This document shows, piece after piece, positions 22,396-33,760 of a DNA stretch of 64,000 nucleotides. The DNA comes from Ceriagrion tenellum (taxonomy: Eukaryota; Arthropoda; Insecta; Odonata; Coenagrionidae), in NCBI GenBank assembly GCA_963169105.1, contig OY720637.1, positions 31,553,925 to 31,617,924 of the forward strand, given 5' to 3'. Within the stretch, counting starts at the first letter, position 1. Each line of letters opens with the position of its first letter. Under the pieces are notes generated by a model. The model had not been told where the DNA came from. It saw nothing but the letters and a program-made list of their open reading frames with translations, and did no database searches. The translations under genes and the position numbers were made by a program.

Positions 22396-23073
22396 ATGGG
22401 CAACAACAAACTTGAAAGCATGACTGACACTCTCGACACTAGCGCCATAGAGGCGTTCTTCAGTGACCACAAAAATATAAATCCCGCCAGGAAAGACAGA
22501 TCTGCTGACCACCAAAACTTAAATCAAGCGTGCGGAGGACGTAAGCCGACGAAAAACTCTCACCCGAACGGCGTCGCCAATAAGACTTCAGAGCTTCCCA
22601 AACGTCACAGGAATATCGAGGCAGCGCTAGGCCAAGGAAAGTCCGCGGATAGAATTTACGCGCGTTACGCAATCGAAACAAAACAACAGAAACGGGCACA
22701 CAGACGTCTCCGAATATTCTCCGCCGATTTTACGACCTATGGGGTGATAACTTTTTTCTTTTATCTCCGACGCATGGACTGGGACGCGTCTCATCCGAGT
22801 CCGGACAGCCCGGACTGGGCTTGGCCTGGTACTGGTGGGCTTGGCCTGGCGTGTCAATGGAAAATAAAGGAGTGGGATTTCACAAGCCCAATTCGTTCGT
22901 TGGGCAGGACACCGCATTCCCAGAACGCGAAAAAATTTATGGAGCCCGGAGGAGGTTTTCCCCTGCTCTGCGTCGAAAGGAGGAGCCCAGGAGACTGCTT
23001 TCGTGATTCACCGTGGTATATCCTAATGCTCTTTATCCTCTACTATTTAATAATTAACGATCCCCAGAACTGA
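22396..23073 (+). CDS. hypothetical 225-codon open frame
   Basis: This is the longest ATG-initiated open frame in the window. I do not recognise it. The first 115 residues are hydrophilic and rich in Lys, Arg and Asn (starts MGNNKLESMT). A middle part has repeated Trp, Pro and Gly (DSPDWAWPGTGGLGLACQW), and the last 20 residues are hydrophobic (WYILMLFILYYLI). The underlying DNA is GC-richer than its flanks and contains a doubled GGGCTTGGCCTGG. A random frame of this length is possible in 64 kb, so it may not be a gene. Confidence 0.2.
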   Translation: MGNNKLESMTDTLDTSAIEAFFSDHKNINPARKDRSADHQNLNQACGGRKPTKNSHPNGVANKTSELPKRHRNIEAALGQGKSADRIYARYAIETKQQKRAHRRLRIFSADFTTYGVITFFFYLRRMDWDASHPSPDSPDWAWPGTGGLGLACQWKIKEWDFTSPIRSLGRTPHSQNAKKFMEPGGGFPLLCVERRSPGDCFRDSPWYILMLFILYYLIINDPQN

Positions 23074-24235
23074 CGTTCAATTTATGATCCTATGACCGTG
23101 TTTTCCAAATGGTTATTTTCCAAACCTAAGGGTTTCAGCTCGGTTAAATTAAGGGTTCGTAGCCGTGGTCAAGATCAGATGAGTAATAAGTACACACACC
23201 CTCTCCCGAAGAGGAATATCATGAAAGCCAATAACTCTCTCCATTATCTCGAGCACAAGTAAGCTACCCATAAGTTTGTAAAGGTTATTTCATGCATTTT
23301 GTTCTTTACGAGTGAGCTTCTTTATCTATTGTAGTGAAAAATCTGAATATATTCACTGTATTCCTAGCGCCCCATTTTTTTGACGGAAATGAGAAAGTAA
23401 GAGTGACATCATTTTAGTCTTCAAGTAAGAGCTTTACGGTATTCAAAAGTTTATCTTGAACATGCCGCATGATGGAGATACAGTGATTGTCTTCCTACTT
23501 TGTGATGCAACAATTACATGAGCCAGCAAACAACGTGAACGCTACCCATAATTCCATCGTATTCTTCATCAATCATCACGGTAGTTAACTCAATGAGGGA
23601 CAAAGGTATTTTAAAGTAATTAAAGTTTACAAAAAATTGTAAGATGCATTAAAAAAAGACCCTGTATGATAGGGAAAGGTTTGATAAAAATATAGTAGGT
23701 ACTTATTTTTGGAATGTAGGATACATTTTAACGGCTGGCAAGTGGTGCCAAATGACTCTTGTTGTCGAAGCACTCAATAAATCATTACGCGCCAACGTAT
23801 CCGAATGATGAGTTTCTTTCAGCCGCGTTTAGCACCGGATCGATTTGGATCGCCACAAGAACCAGCAGAAAAGAAGGATCTCCCGATATCCGTGCGACCG
23901 ATTACGCGCCGGTAGTGAGCCGGTGTCATGGGGTGGGGGGGGGGGAATAGGCAGTCTCCTCCCCATGGCCGGTCACACCATCCATCCATCACTCATTGGG
24001 ATAACGGATGGATCCGAGCGGAACCAGATGGTGCGAACACGGCGATCGATCGATTTCATCCGATCATCCCAAATCCAAGCACCTTTGACCAGATATTTGT
24101 CGCCGCGGGCACCTGAGTTTTCTGACAGAAGCTAAATCATTACTTATCCTTGGTGAAACCCCGACTGCCAGGCACCATACGCTAAATCTATGACTGAATT
24201 TTTTACCAGCATGGACTCGTCTATCATAAAAATAA
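23074..24235. other. no gene recognised; poly-G run
   Basis: A run of about 12 G lies near 23935-23946, followed by GC-rich sequence to about 24120 with chance frames. Confidence 0.35.
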
Positions 24236-24239
24236 ATTA

Positions 24240-25045
24240 TAAATAAATAATCATTAATTTGACCAGAGTTTCATCAGTGAAAAATCTTAGAGTAATAACG
24301 GACCAGAAACTTCTCTATGCCGACCACATCCATAACATAAAAAGTAAAGCCATGTCCCTGTTAGACCCACTATATCAGTACACTGAAATTAGAGATCCCA
24401 GAGCATTACAGACATATTTCTCATCTATTGCTCTTCCTCTTCTCTCCCACTGTTCCCTTATATGGTCGATGTCAGCCCCAACTAATGTTTAATCCCTGCA
24501 ACATATCACTAACTTCTTCGCACGCATTTTAAAGATTGAGTGCCAAATCTCCACAACCTACCCTCTGACGGTGCCTTGTCCTCACTCTCTGTTAATGAAC
24601 TTGATAATATCTTCCTTAAAACTAATATTAAACTTATCCATTGCACACTGAAATCAATCACTGACTGCCCCGACCTTGTTTCCTTGATAACTTTCAGAAT
24701 ACCCTTCCGAAACACCAGGACTCACTCATTGCTCCATATCCCTACTCACAGTTTATCACTTAACAAGCACTCCCTCATTTTTCGCCTCTCTTCTCTTGTA
24801 AATTCCCCTCCTGTGAGCATCGACCCTTTCACCATATCTTCCAGTGTTTTTGCTAACCTAGCCATATGTCATTCCGAAACAAAGTATCTAATTTCTATTA
24901 TCTCCCCATGTTGGATTGTTATGTGTTACCTTCTTCTTGCTATGTTTTTACGTTTGTGTCCCTATTTATTTGGTATATGTTCACTATAAAATGGCTTCAT
25001 GCTGTATGTGATCGTTTTGTTATATAAATAAATGAATAAAATCCT
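24240..25045 (+). mobile_element. Jockey-like LINE, C-terminal third of ORF2 and 3' end
   Basis: The first frame gives VKNLRVITDQKLLYADHIHN and QTYFSSIALPLLSHCSLIWS, the thumb-like region after the reverse-transcriptase catalytic motifs. A stop and a frame shift near 24490-24540 separate it from a second frame with DCPDLVSLITFRIPFRNTRT and SLIFRLSSLVNSPPVSIDPF, the usual C-terminal end. The element closes near ATAAATAAATGAATAAA. 5'-truncated and dead. Confidence 0.85.
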
Positions 25046-26165
25046 GTATGAGGTAAAAGAATATGCGATGGGGACTGTGTTAATAACAGTTTTATACTGC
25101 TGAAATTGAAAAAGTGAGGCCAGCAGCAAAATTCGGATCATTTTTGATAGATGGATCACGTATCACATTTAGTGGTAAATACAAACACACATGTAATGTA
25201 TTTCCATACTATACTCATGCGATGATAAATACCATTTTCAAGGGACGACATATAAAGATACTAAATGCTTGTACGCATGTATGCCATGGCAAAAAAGAAG
25301 GAAGAGGCTGGGGAGCATTTTAAGGTTAGCCATAATCCTTCCGTCCAAAATACCTATACGATTACCCATTGGAACGTCATTTACGCTCTGTAAAAATGGC
25401 TATCAGTTCCTGAAACCATGGCCCATGAGTAAGTTTGGGCATTTGTCAAGATCGCGTGCCACAATCTCACAATTTTTTCGATAAGTGGCTCGAATGGTAA
25501 TAATGCGACACCAGAGACATTTTGCAAGTCCCACGACTTCGAGCCCGGATGCATCACTCGGGCGAAAGCGAGCGAGTTGTAAATGGGGAGTGCGATGAAA
25601 TATCGGACGTGGACGAGGACGGAATGCTAACGCGAGAACAAGAGTGAAATGAAAATCGTATCCGCTGCAAGAAAAAGTACGGGAGACATATTTCCCCCTT
25701 GTACTATAACGGGCGTAATCGAGTGGCTAGAAATGGGCGTGGTGTAGGAGGTGGGAGAAACAGGGCTTTAAAGAGGGCGGGGGGGATGGAACACTGGGAA
25801 TAGTAATGGACTCGGTGAAGGGACTACGAATGGAAAAAAACAGACCATGGCCTAACCTAAAACCCCTGAGGGTGTGCGTGCCGCAGGCGGCTTAACAAAT
25901 CTCGCGACCAACCGACAAAGTCGGCGCTGCGAGAGGAGTCGAATGGGATGGGACAGGTCGAATGGGGGAGCGAAATCCCATAAAATATCGTCGCTCATTC
26001 GTTACTTCACCTCCACACACTGCAAGCATACTCACCCTCGATATGTCGCGCTAAACTCGCAGCACACAAGGCCATACATAAGTGAACTTTACACGAAAGA
26101 ATACGGTGTGATGAACTTTACACTTGGCAAGCTATTCATAAATTGGGATTTGATAACCATTTGAA
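25046..26165. other. no gene recognised; GC-rich part and a shared 70-bp repeat
   Basis: From about 25540 the sequence is GC-rich. Bases 25940-26013 resemble 29352-29420 at about 85 percent (core AAAATATCGTCGCTCATT). Open frames look like chance. Confidence 0.4.
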
Positions 26166-26169
26166 TGCG

Positions 26170-26410
26170 GCATGACGTGATATCACGTCATTGTTGCCCC
26201 TACGATGGTTCTGATGACGTGATATGACCTGACTGAGATGATATATGACGTAACTGATGACCTGATATATATGATGACGTGACTGTTCCAGCATTCACTA
26301 GGGGGCTTTGTGAAAAAGTTTCCTAGCAAAAGCTGGAACACTCACGGTACCCTGGACGTTATATCACGTCATCACCACCAGCGTAAAAACATCCATGACG
26401 TGATAACACA
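26170..26410. promoter_or_regulatory. cluster of TGACGT (CRE-like) motifs
   Basis: Seven TGACGT or ACGTCA hexamers lie within about 230 bp, at 26173, 26185, 26215, 26246, 26275, 26366 and 26396. The first two form the 18-bp palindrome TGACGTGATATCACGTCA. Most are followed by GATAT. A stem of GTTCCAGC with GCTGGAAC encloses 26285-26339. TGACGT is the half-site of CREB/ATF-type bZIP proteins, but the motifs may equally be remnants of a repeat element, as a LINE follows directly. Confidence 0.4.
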
Positions 26411-26469
26411 TCGTGCCGTATTAAAACGGTTAAAAGAGTACTTAGAAATTGCGATGATAAAGTTAGAGA

Positions 26470-27165
26470 AATCAGCGGCATACTTCTCCCCTCTTGGACC
26501 CCTCTTAGAATACGCTGCCAGTTTTTGGTATCCTCATGAGGTAGACTTAAAAACAGTTTTTGAGTGCGTGCAGCAGGGAAGATCAGCAAGATACGTGAAA
26601 TGCCGTTATGATAGTCTCGTTAGTGTTACTGACCTCTTGTAACAACTAGGATGAGAATCGATTCAGATCGTCGATCAAAAATTAGACTCAATTTTTTATG
26701 TAAATTGAAAGCTCTTATTTTCTGATGAAGTTATCAATATCTTTCGGAATCCAACGTACTACGGTTAGATTAGATTATGAGAGCTAAATTAGTGAAATAG
26801 ATTGTAGAACAGACGGGGTTAAAATGTCGGTGTTCCCGCGATCAATAAGAGATCATAATGGAAGTAGGTGAGTTGACAGGTAGTGTGGCTGATTCATTGA
26901 TGTCCTCCCTAATGCATGTATCTAAATCTACCGAGTAGTGCTAACACTTTGTTTTGCATGTTCCCTGCATGACTCTTGTGTCACGTTTTCATAGTCATAT
27001 TATGGATTATTTTAGTAGTTTATGTACAATTAGTAGTTTACCCATGGTGTGGTGATTGTTGGTGAAAGTAAATTTCTTCACTGTAGTCCATGTTGGCAAT
27101 AAGTCACCCCCTACTAAACTCCGTTGTGGTGGCTTGCAGGGGAATAAATAGATGTAGATGTATAG
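26470..27165 (+). mobile_element. CR1-like LINE, C-terminal end to 3' tail (subfamily 1)
   Basis: Reads PLLEYAASFWYPHEVDLKT, SARYVKCRYDSLVSVTDLL, then stops and a decayed RNPTYYG motif. Its 3' UTR aligns with the minus-strand copy at 4585-5215. It ends GGCTTGCAGGGGAATAAATAG with GATGTAGATG at about 27150-27160. This is the most complete subfamily 1 3' end in the window. Confidence 0.8.
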
Positions 27166-27284
27166 CTGAACTTTTGTTATAAATGGCCTGGGCAATACAG
27201 CTCTCACAAATGTTTCTGGAACTCCGCAGGGGACGACTGTGTCAACAAATTTCAAGATCCTGAAAAACGGACTCCACTTATACA

Positions 27285-27482
27285 ATTATCAGAACGGCCT
27301 TTAACAAATCTAGCGGATCTCCTTTGCACGCGCTCTAATTCTTTTATCATACCTTCCTCGTACAGATCCCATATACTAGCGGTATATTCTAAACGAAGCC
27401 TGACAAGTGTAAAATAGCTTCTTTCTCGTACTCTCTCATCGCATTTGCCTAGAACTCTTTTTACGAATCCTAATCTACGGTT
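27285..27482 (-). mobile_element. CR1-like LINE fragment downstream of the PLE piece
   Basis: The minus strand reads RRLGFVKRVLGKCDERVRER, LEYTASIWDLYEEG and ERVQRRSARFVKGRSDNC, about 90 percent like the longer copy at 28.3-28.49 kb. It stops abruptly at about 27285 and begins immediately after the Penelope-like stop codon. Confidence 0.8.
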
Positions 27483-27484
27483 AT

Positions 27485-27780
27485 TTAGGGAGACTTAAAT
27501 TCAAAAGAGGTGATGGAGTCATAAAAAGTACGTCATTGCAAATATTATCTGGGCTATTCACAATTACATATTTCTCGTAAAAATCCAGTTTTGGCCCTTT
27601 GTCTTTAAAATGTGAGACATCCAGGTCAAAATTGCTAAAATGGTTGAAGCTAAACAAATGTTTGGAAAAACAAGATTTTTCGTCATTATTTATGAAACTA
27701 TTTCTATGTTCTCTGACTCTATCTTTAAATATTCGGCCAGTTTGACCGATATACGTAATGTTACAGTCTTTACACTGACA
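27485..27780 (-). mobile_element. Penelope-like element, GIY-YIG endonuclease C-terminal fragment
   Basis: An open frame of about 98 codons to a natural stop at 27481 reads CQCKDCNITYIGQTGRIFKD, RVREHRNSF, FSKHLFSFNHF and LDFYEKYVIV. The pattern C..C...YIG.T.R...R..EH is the GIY-YIG nuclease module at the C-terminus of canonical Penelope-like retroelements, which nicks target DNA for priming. The reverse-transcriptase part is missing. Unlike most elements here it has no internal stop, so it may be relatively young or be a fragment captured with a LINE. The boundary to the LINE tail lies at 27780/27781. Confidence 0.85.
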
Positions 27781-28815
27781 TCTACGTAATACCCTGTGAG
27801 CCACCACGAGAGTGTGTGGCAGGGGGTGAAGATCACCAAACCTTCACTATTGCCTTGCAACTAGGATATTTAATGGAGACATGCAAGAGAACAGGGTCAC
27901 ATGCAGCTAGATGGTTAGTATCTACATTATAAGAAAGGGATTATTGGTTGTTATTACATGCATTATTCACTAGAGACTACTCTAACTATATTTCACCTAC
28001 CTATCCCTTTGCTACGCTGCCTATTGTTCTCTCTTATGGTACGCGGTGACATTTTAAATGTGAAAAGTGACATTTTAAATCTACCGGTACGACAATCTAT
28101 CTCTCTGATCTTGTTAATCTGATCAAACCTAGCATAATACACAGGGGTTCTCAATATATATCTAACGTCCACTGGGAACAAATCGGTTTCGAATTTACTT
28201 AAACGGTTTAACCTAAATTTTAACCTGCGTTCTGATAGTAATTCCCATCCTAGTTCTTCTATTAAACTCGTAACATATACACATTTATCATAACGGCCTT
28301 TAACAAATCTAGCGGATCTCCTTTGCACACGCTCTGATTCTTTTGTCAAACCTTCCTCGTACGGATCCCATATATTAGCGGCATATTCTAAATGAGGCCT
28401 GACAAGTGTAACATAGCTTCTTTCTCGTACTCTCTTATCGCATTTGCCTAGAATCCTTTTCACGAATCCTAATCTACGATTTGCTACCCTAGTTATTTAC
28501 CTGATGTGTTTCCCCTATGACATGTGTTCAGTGATGGTGACGCCTAAGTATTTAATAGAGTCTACGTTAGATATTTTGTTTTCTTTGATGCAATAATTAT
28601 TCCGGGGAAAGCCATTATTTTTACAAAAATTTATTATCGCGCATTTCTTTTAATTTAATTCTAGCCGTTAATTATCGCACCAATCATCAATCGCATCTAT
28701 ATTCTTAGCTAAACACTGACTATCTTCTTCATTTCTAATTTCCTTATACACCACTGCATCATCGGCAAAAAGACGGAGCTTGCTATTTTTTCATCTTGCT
28801 GAAATGCTTGATTCT
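27781..28815 (-). mobile_element. CR1-like LINE with reverse-transcriptase motif C (subfamily 2)
   Basis: The best-preserved LINE here. The minus strand begins SKLRLFADDAVVYKEIRNEE, where FADD (about 28757-28768) is the catalytic motif of reverse transcriptase. It continues NVDSIKYLGVTITEHMS, RRLGFVKRILGKCDKRVRER, PHLEYAANIWDPYEEG, ERVQRRSARFVKGRYD, LGWELLSERRLKFRLNRLSK, and LRTPVYYARFDQINKIREI. Stops occur at four or more places before an open stretch of about 156 codons (28463-27993). The 3' UTR matches 11790-12066 and ends TATTACGTAGATGT. 5'-truncated. Confidence 0.9.
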
Positions 28816-28971
28816 TGATATTTATACATCTTTACAAACATGAACTCCACCTCTGTATGTTCCCACCCTTACCCTCTCCGCCGTCAGAACCTACCCCCCT
28901 ATTTCTCTTCTTTACCTGTCTGCATTTTGCTAATGGGTATATATAGCACTGGAAAATAAAATTTTTGTACC

Positions 28972-29006
28972 TTGAGAATGGCATAAAGTGTCGAAACCAT
29001 GGTTGG
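28972..29006 (+). ncRNA. degenerate hammerhead-like motif
   Basis: TTGAGAATGGCATAAAG followed by TGTCGAAACCATGGTTGG has the layout CTGANGA, short stem, GAAAC, palindromic stem III, but the first box is altered and stem II is weak. It resembles the better motif at 51.4 kb. Probably a decayed retroelement end. Confidence 0.2.
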
Positions 29007-30576
29007 TACTAATTAAACAGTGCGGAAAATTTACTATCGTCTTACATCTTACCAGTATGGATATTGACTTTTTCCACCAAGTTACGCATGAAACTCTTTC
29101 ATAGTAGATGTGTTCCTGAAACCCGAAAATATTTATAAGATCTATAACTTTACGGATCTCTTAACCATTGATTCCATAACAAAATAATAATTGCTACTGG
29201 CCATTAATCGATCTACAAAGCGTCTCCAATTAATAAAATGGTAACTGGTATTATTTAAACACTTTTGAACGATTTATACAGATATGATGTGCATATTGCG
29301 TCGCCTTAGAAACAATTTTCTCCGTGTAGGGCGTCTCTAGCCCGTACATACTCTTCAGGACAGGACGATGGGGGAGTGAAATACCGTAAAATATCGTCGC
29401 TCATTTGTTACTTCAACTCCAGACTAGGTGTCGTGAGAGATTAGGCTTTGTGAGGCAATGCAAGAAGGGGAGTAGAGGCTAATGGGGGTGACACTGGGTG
29501 GGGATCAAGGAGACTGGTAATATTTTTTTATCCCTATCTGAGGGTTGAGGGAAAAAAGAGAGTCGGGCAGCGAGAGAAGGGCGGAGACGGCGACTCGGAG
29601 GGAAGAGAGCGACTCTTGGCCGAGGATAATCGCAAAGAGCCCTTCCCAATAATCTCGAAAGCTAGGCCGATCGGGCCGGATGGAGTATACCCACTGCCTT
29701 CCGAGCATTTGACAGAGATAAATGCTTCCCTTTACGGCTGTGAGCACAGTAACATAGGCAGAAAACGTCTTTAAGACTTTCCTCCCGCTAATCTTTACAC
29801 GGAGTAAATGTATTTTTATCGATAAAATATTATCTACAACCTATAACCGGAGCTCCTGATCTTTTCAGGCGAGGGTGCTACTTGGTAGACCGTTTCCATT
29901 TTTTTTCCAATAGGTAACCCTTGATACATTAATAAGTTAAAAAATATACCCCGGCAGTTACAGAATATGGTTGCCACACGATCGCCGAAATTCGGCTTTC
30001 TCACGACAGGATGACAATCACTAGTCCACAGTACCAACAACTATTTCGATAAATACAAAAAAGTAGAATTTTATAGGGAATATGGAGAGCTACAGCCCAC
30101 CGACCTCGGTATTGGGCTATATTAATAAGAATAAAAGTTACAAGTTCCACATTGCACAGCCCACTTGGTTTATTTATTACAGTATAGTATAGATGGGTAC
30201 AGATGGGTGGTACACTGTGTCGTTATAATCGATATAAGATGCCGTTCCGCCATCTCTCGCCTAATACAGTTAGGTCAATGATGATAAGGGTTCTGGAGAG
30301 AAAATTCGAACTATGAATTTGTAGCGTGATATCAATAACGGTTTCACAAATGTCGTGATTTACTGCAAACAAAATTGCAAAAATTTGAAGACACAAAGAA
30401 AAATATCAGATGTTTCATCAGGAAATAATGAAAAATGATGAAAATATGGGCTCTAACTAGATTAATATTGTCTAAAATTTCTCCGTCCTCCTAGCAACCC
30501 TACGCGAGGCAATGTAATTACAGCTTTAAACCCTCCTTTAAAACACCTTACGTAATACTTGAGTGACTATTAGCCG
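29007..30576. other. no gene recognised; shared repeat at 29352-29420
   Basis: 29352-29420 is the partner of 25940-26013. The GC-richer part at 29430-29720 has chance frames on the minus strand. The rest is AT-rich and unremarkable. Confidence 0.35.
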
Positions 30577-31038
30577 ATGTTTTTCGAGGAACTACACAAA
30601 GACATGTGTTTTCTCTTTCGAGTGATCCCCGTAATCCAGATCCCACCAAGTTTCCGCATGGGACTTAAAGCACGGCTGGACTCTTGTTCGCGAATGAATT
30701 TTGAAAGCTACAATTATTTATGGGGGCTATCCCCAAGAAATTGTAACCATAGCTTTCTTAAAGCTGTGCTTACTTTAGAACTAAATAAAATAACTCATTA
30801 TTATGCCCCAAGAGAAAAAATAGAGGCACTATTTAATATAATACTGGGGACCTTAACTGTATATAAAGTGTTTATACGAGTAGAGTTAATTTTTTACGTG
30901 CATACTATATTTGGATGTGATAAAATTTGTACATGTCGAGAAAAGCGAAGGTGTGCAGGTAAGGGAATGCCATTACAGCATAATCTCTGTTCCCCACAGG
31001 AAAATTATACTTTTAGCTTCAGGAGTAAAAAGGCGTAA
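30577..31038 (+). CDS. hypothetical 153-codon open frame
   Basis: An ATG at 30577, with an in-frame TAG six bases upstream, opens a frame of 153 codons in AT-rich DNA, where such length is less expected. The predicted protein starts MFFEELHKDMCFLFRVIPVI, is rich in Cys (11 residues by eye) and aromatic residues, and ends basic (SFRSKKA). A Cys cluster near residues 118-128 (CDKICTCREKRRC) is notable, but no domain is recognised. It may be chance or a decayed exon. Confidence 0.15.
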   Translation: MFFEELHKDMCFLFRVIPVIQIPPSFRMGLKARLDSCSRMNFESYNYLWGLSPRNCNHSFLKAVLTLELNKITHYYAPREKIEALFNIILGTLTVYKVFIRVELIFYVHTIFGCDKICTCREKRRCAGKGMPLQHNLCSPQENYTFSFRSKKA

Positions 31039-33685
31039 CCTGAGGAAGACTTAAACAGTTTTTAGATCCTATTCATTAAGTTGAAAGAAGAAACAATTAT
31101 TTAATCACAGTAAACTGACGTTCGAGCCTAATCACTTAATGCCATTTTAACCAAACTTGTCTTTAAATGAAATTTAACTTTAAACAAAAATGTCTTGAAA
31201 TGAATTTTAATACACTATCGTTTCACATTACCCCATAAGATTTCACGCGATAGATAAAAAGAGCAGCTTTAATACGCCAAGGGACAAGTAGAGAAGTTGG
31301 GAAGAATTATAAGAGTGTGTGGCAGTCATGGGAGAACTGAAGGAGGATAGGAATAAGTTAAAATTGAATCATAATTGACAATCATTAATTCGAAGATTGA
31401 ATAATTCCCTCTCCCCAATCCATCATCCATTAGGATAAGCGTTTAATTTTTTATACAAGTCTTCAATTTAGAAGCGTCTTATATATCTTTTGATATTTTT
31501 TTATCCTTTGCAACCTCGGTAATTTTTCTCATTTCTTTAATCTTTCCATCATCATTTTCAATAAGTTCTCGTGTCGGAAAAAGTGCTAAATAAGATTTCC
31601 TCTCTCTTTTGCTGACTTCTTCATCAATTACCTCTCCTAAACTCTCTTAAGGGCCTCTTAATTCCTGAGTCTAGTTTCATTTGATGTTTACTATACTTCG
31701 ATTACAACATATTTGCACAGCTTCCACTTTTCCAAGTTTTACAACTGTTATCGCCAAACTTTCACCACCCTGAATGAGAATGGCCAATACATGCATTTAT
31801 ATGAAGCGATTCCTTATTTCCATGTTTAGATTGCCAGTTTTGATCAGTAAAAACTTGAATTTAGATATATATGTGCGCTAATTTGCGAGATTACCTCTCG
31901 CAGGGGACTTGTTCGATGGAAAAGGAACGCGCAGCACATATCAGATATCAAACGCGTAACTCAACATTATGCTCCCGCGTCGAGAACAGGCTCACGGCCT
32001 CGAAGGGAGAATTTCGTATCAAAAAAGTTTCCGACGTAAAATCTTGAACTCAGCTCCACCGATAATCAACCGTGCCACCACAGGGGCTTATTTATGTGAC
32101 AAAACTACCCTATGAATATTCATATGTTCTAACCAGCCTTGCTGCTCGCACGATTCTCAATCTGTGATTGCCATAGTTCGACGTTTCCATTGCACCGGAG
32201 TCGCCTAGAAAAACGACAAGTCTTCACGATAATTTTTATCACAGGCTTTAGTCCCACGGCCCAATGAACAAGTGAAGCAATTACCCCAGGCGACCCAGAT
32301 GCGGATCGAAGAGTGTTCCGAGTTGGACGTTTTTAAGCCAACGTGGGTACACCGTAGAGTACAATCAGTGCCTCGTAAACAAGCACCGCTCATGGGGAAT
32401 AAATTTGCTGCAACCGCGTAGTTAGGGGAAAACTGGGGGAATGGTGGGATGTTGCGAGCTCCACATTCCATGTTATGACACGCAGCGGAGACCGAAGTCT
32501 CGGGTCACGATCCCGGCAGACGGGGAAAACGTTCACCACCGCACACTCTCCCAGTCTTCTCGGCCATTTTTCAACCATTCCATCCCATCAATGAACAACG
32601 TTTCGCGGTCGGAAAGCAAACTTTCACAATTACCTCATTCATTCTAATATAAATTAAACGTAATGCGAAGGAGACTGGATAAATTGGCGTGGCCAAGCAT
32701 CAATTAATGAAGTCTACCGACGCTCCCGTCCGCTGAAAGGTCACGAGTTCTGGCGGACGTCATGAGGATCTCGTACGCTGGCATTAATGAACTTCACGCA
32801 ACATTGACAGCAAATGGTGCGTGAGTATATTTTAATCGATGGACTACTCACTCACATCACAGATGTTTATACTTGCTTTGAAGAAAATTTTGCTTTCGTA
32901 GAACTTATCCAAACAAAGAATCGACTGTCAACTAATGTGGAACTCACAGCACCAAGATTCTTAGCCTTACGTCTCAATTTTAGCCTATAAAACTGTGCAT
33001 ATTTTAAATGAGGTAGGAGCTATTTTTATGAGCAGATTTGCGCGAAAATTTGCATGCGTTTCTTCAAAAAAGATATGTATGAGTGAAAGTGAAAATATTA
33101 TATCTAACCGATTTCATTTTCTGGTAACTCAATGCTCTTTTACCATCTAGCCTTATGGCAAAAGGCAAATATTTCTTAATGATTCGAAAACGTATGGAGG
33201 TTTTATTTCGAAAGCGAAATAATGCATGTGCTATTATAATACTTGTTGCTAAGAATACAAAGGTGCCATGCCGAGTCCAGTATTAGAAAAAATTTCAAAG
33301 TGATTTCGTTTTAATTTTAAAATCTGCGCCGTTAACTTTCAATCACAGCCTGCTTGCATTATGGCAGAAAAAGAATTAACAGTGCTTGTATCACATCCGC
33401 TACTGCCCATAAGGAAGTTAAAACGCTTAAACCGATGCCTTTAAATGAAATGCGGTGCGAGCATTTTTTTGGCGTACTCAAAATATAATCAAATTGTGCA
33501 CTAAGTGACCCAAAATTTCCGCTCCAGCCACCAAATGAAAACGTAAATGCCAATCGATATAAGGTTCTTTCTTGATTGGAAAATAATCCAAAAAGGATCC
33601 AAAACCATCGGAAACGCTAATGCAAGATAATTTTTTGTGATACTAATAATACATGCCTCAGTCTATTTAGAAAACAATAATTGAA
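31039..33685. other. long stretch without recognised features
   Basis: AT-rich, with moderately GC-rich parts at 32.2-32.6 kb holding overlapping chance frames. No repeat partner or RNA gene seen. Confidence 0.4.
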
Positions 33686-33689
33686 TTGG

Positions 33690-33760
33690 TGTTGTAGGTA
33701 GAATAATGAGTTCCCATTGCAAGGGACCAAGTTCGAATCGCGACGAATCGAATAATTTTC
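33690..33760 (+). repeat. weak tRNA-like B-box remnant
   Basis: AAGTTCGAATCGCGACG near 33720 resembles a T-arm, with a possible tRNA-like lead TAGAATAATGAGTTCCC about 25 bp before. No cloverleaf. Possible SINE head. Confidence 0.25.

Noticed and set aside
27481..27807. 108-codon frame taken as a host GIY-YIG gene
   Set aside because: Its first nine residues come from the LINE 3' tail, and the rest matches the Penelope-like endonuclease end. It sits inside a TE nest.
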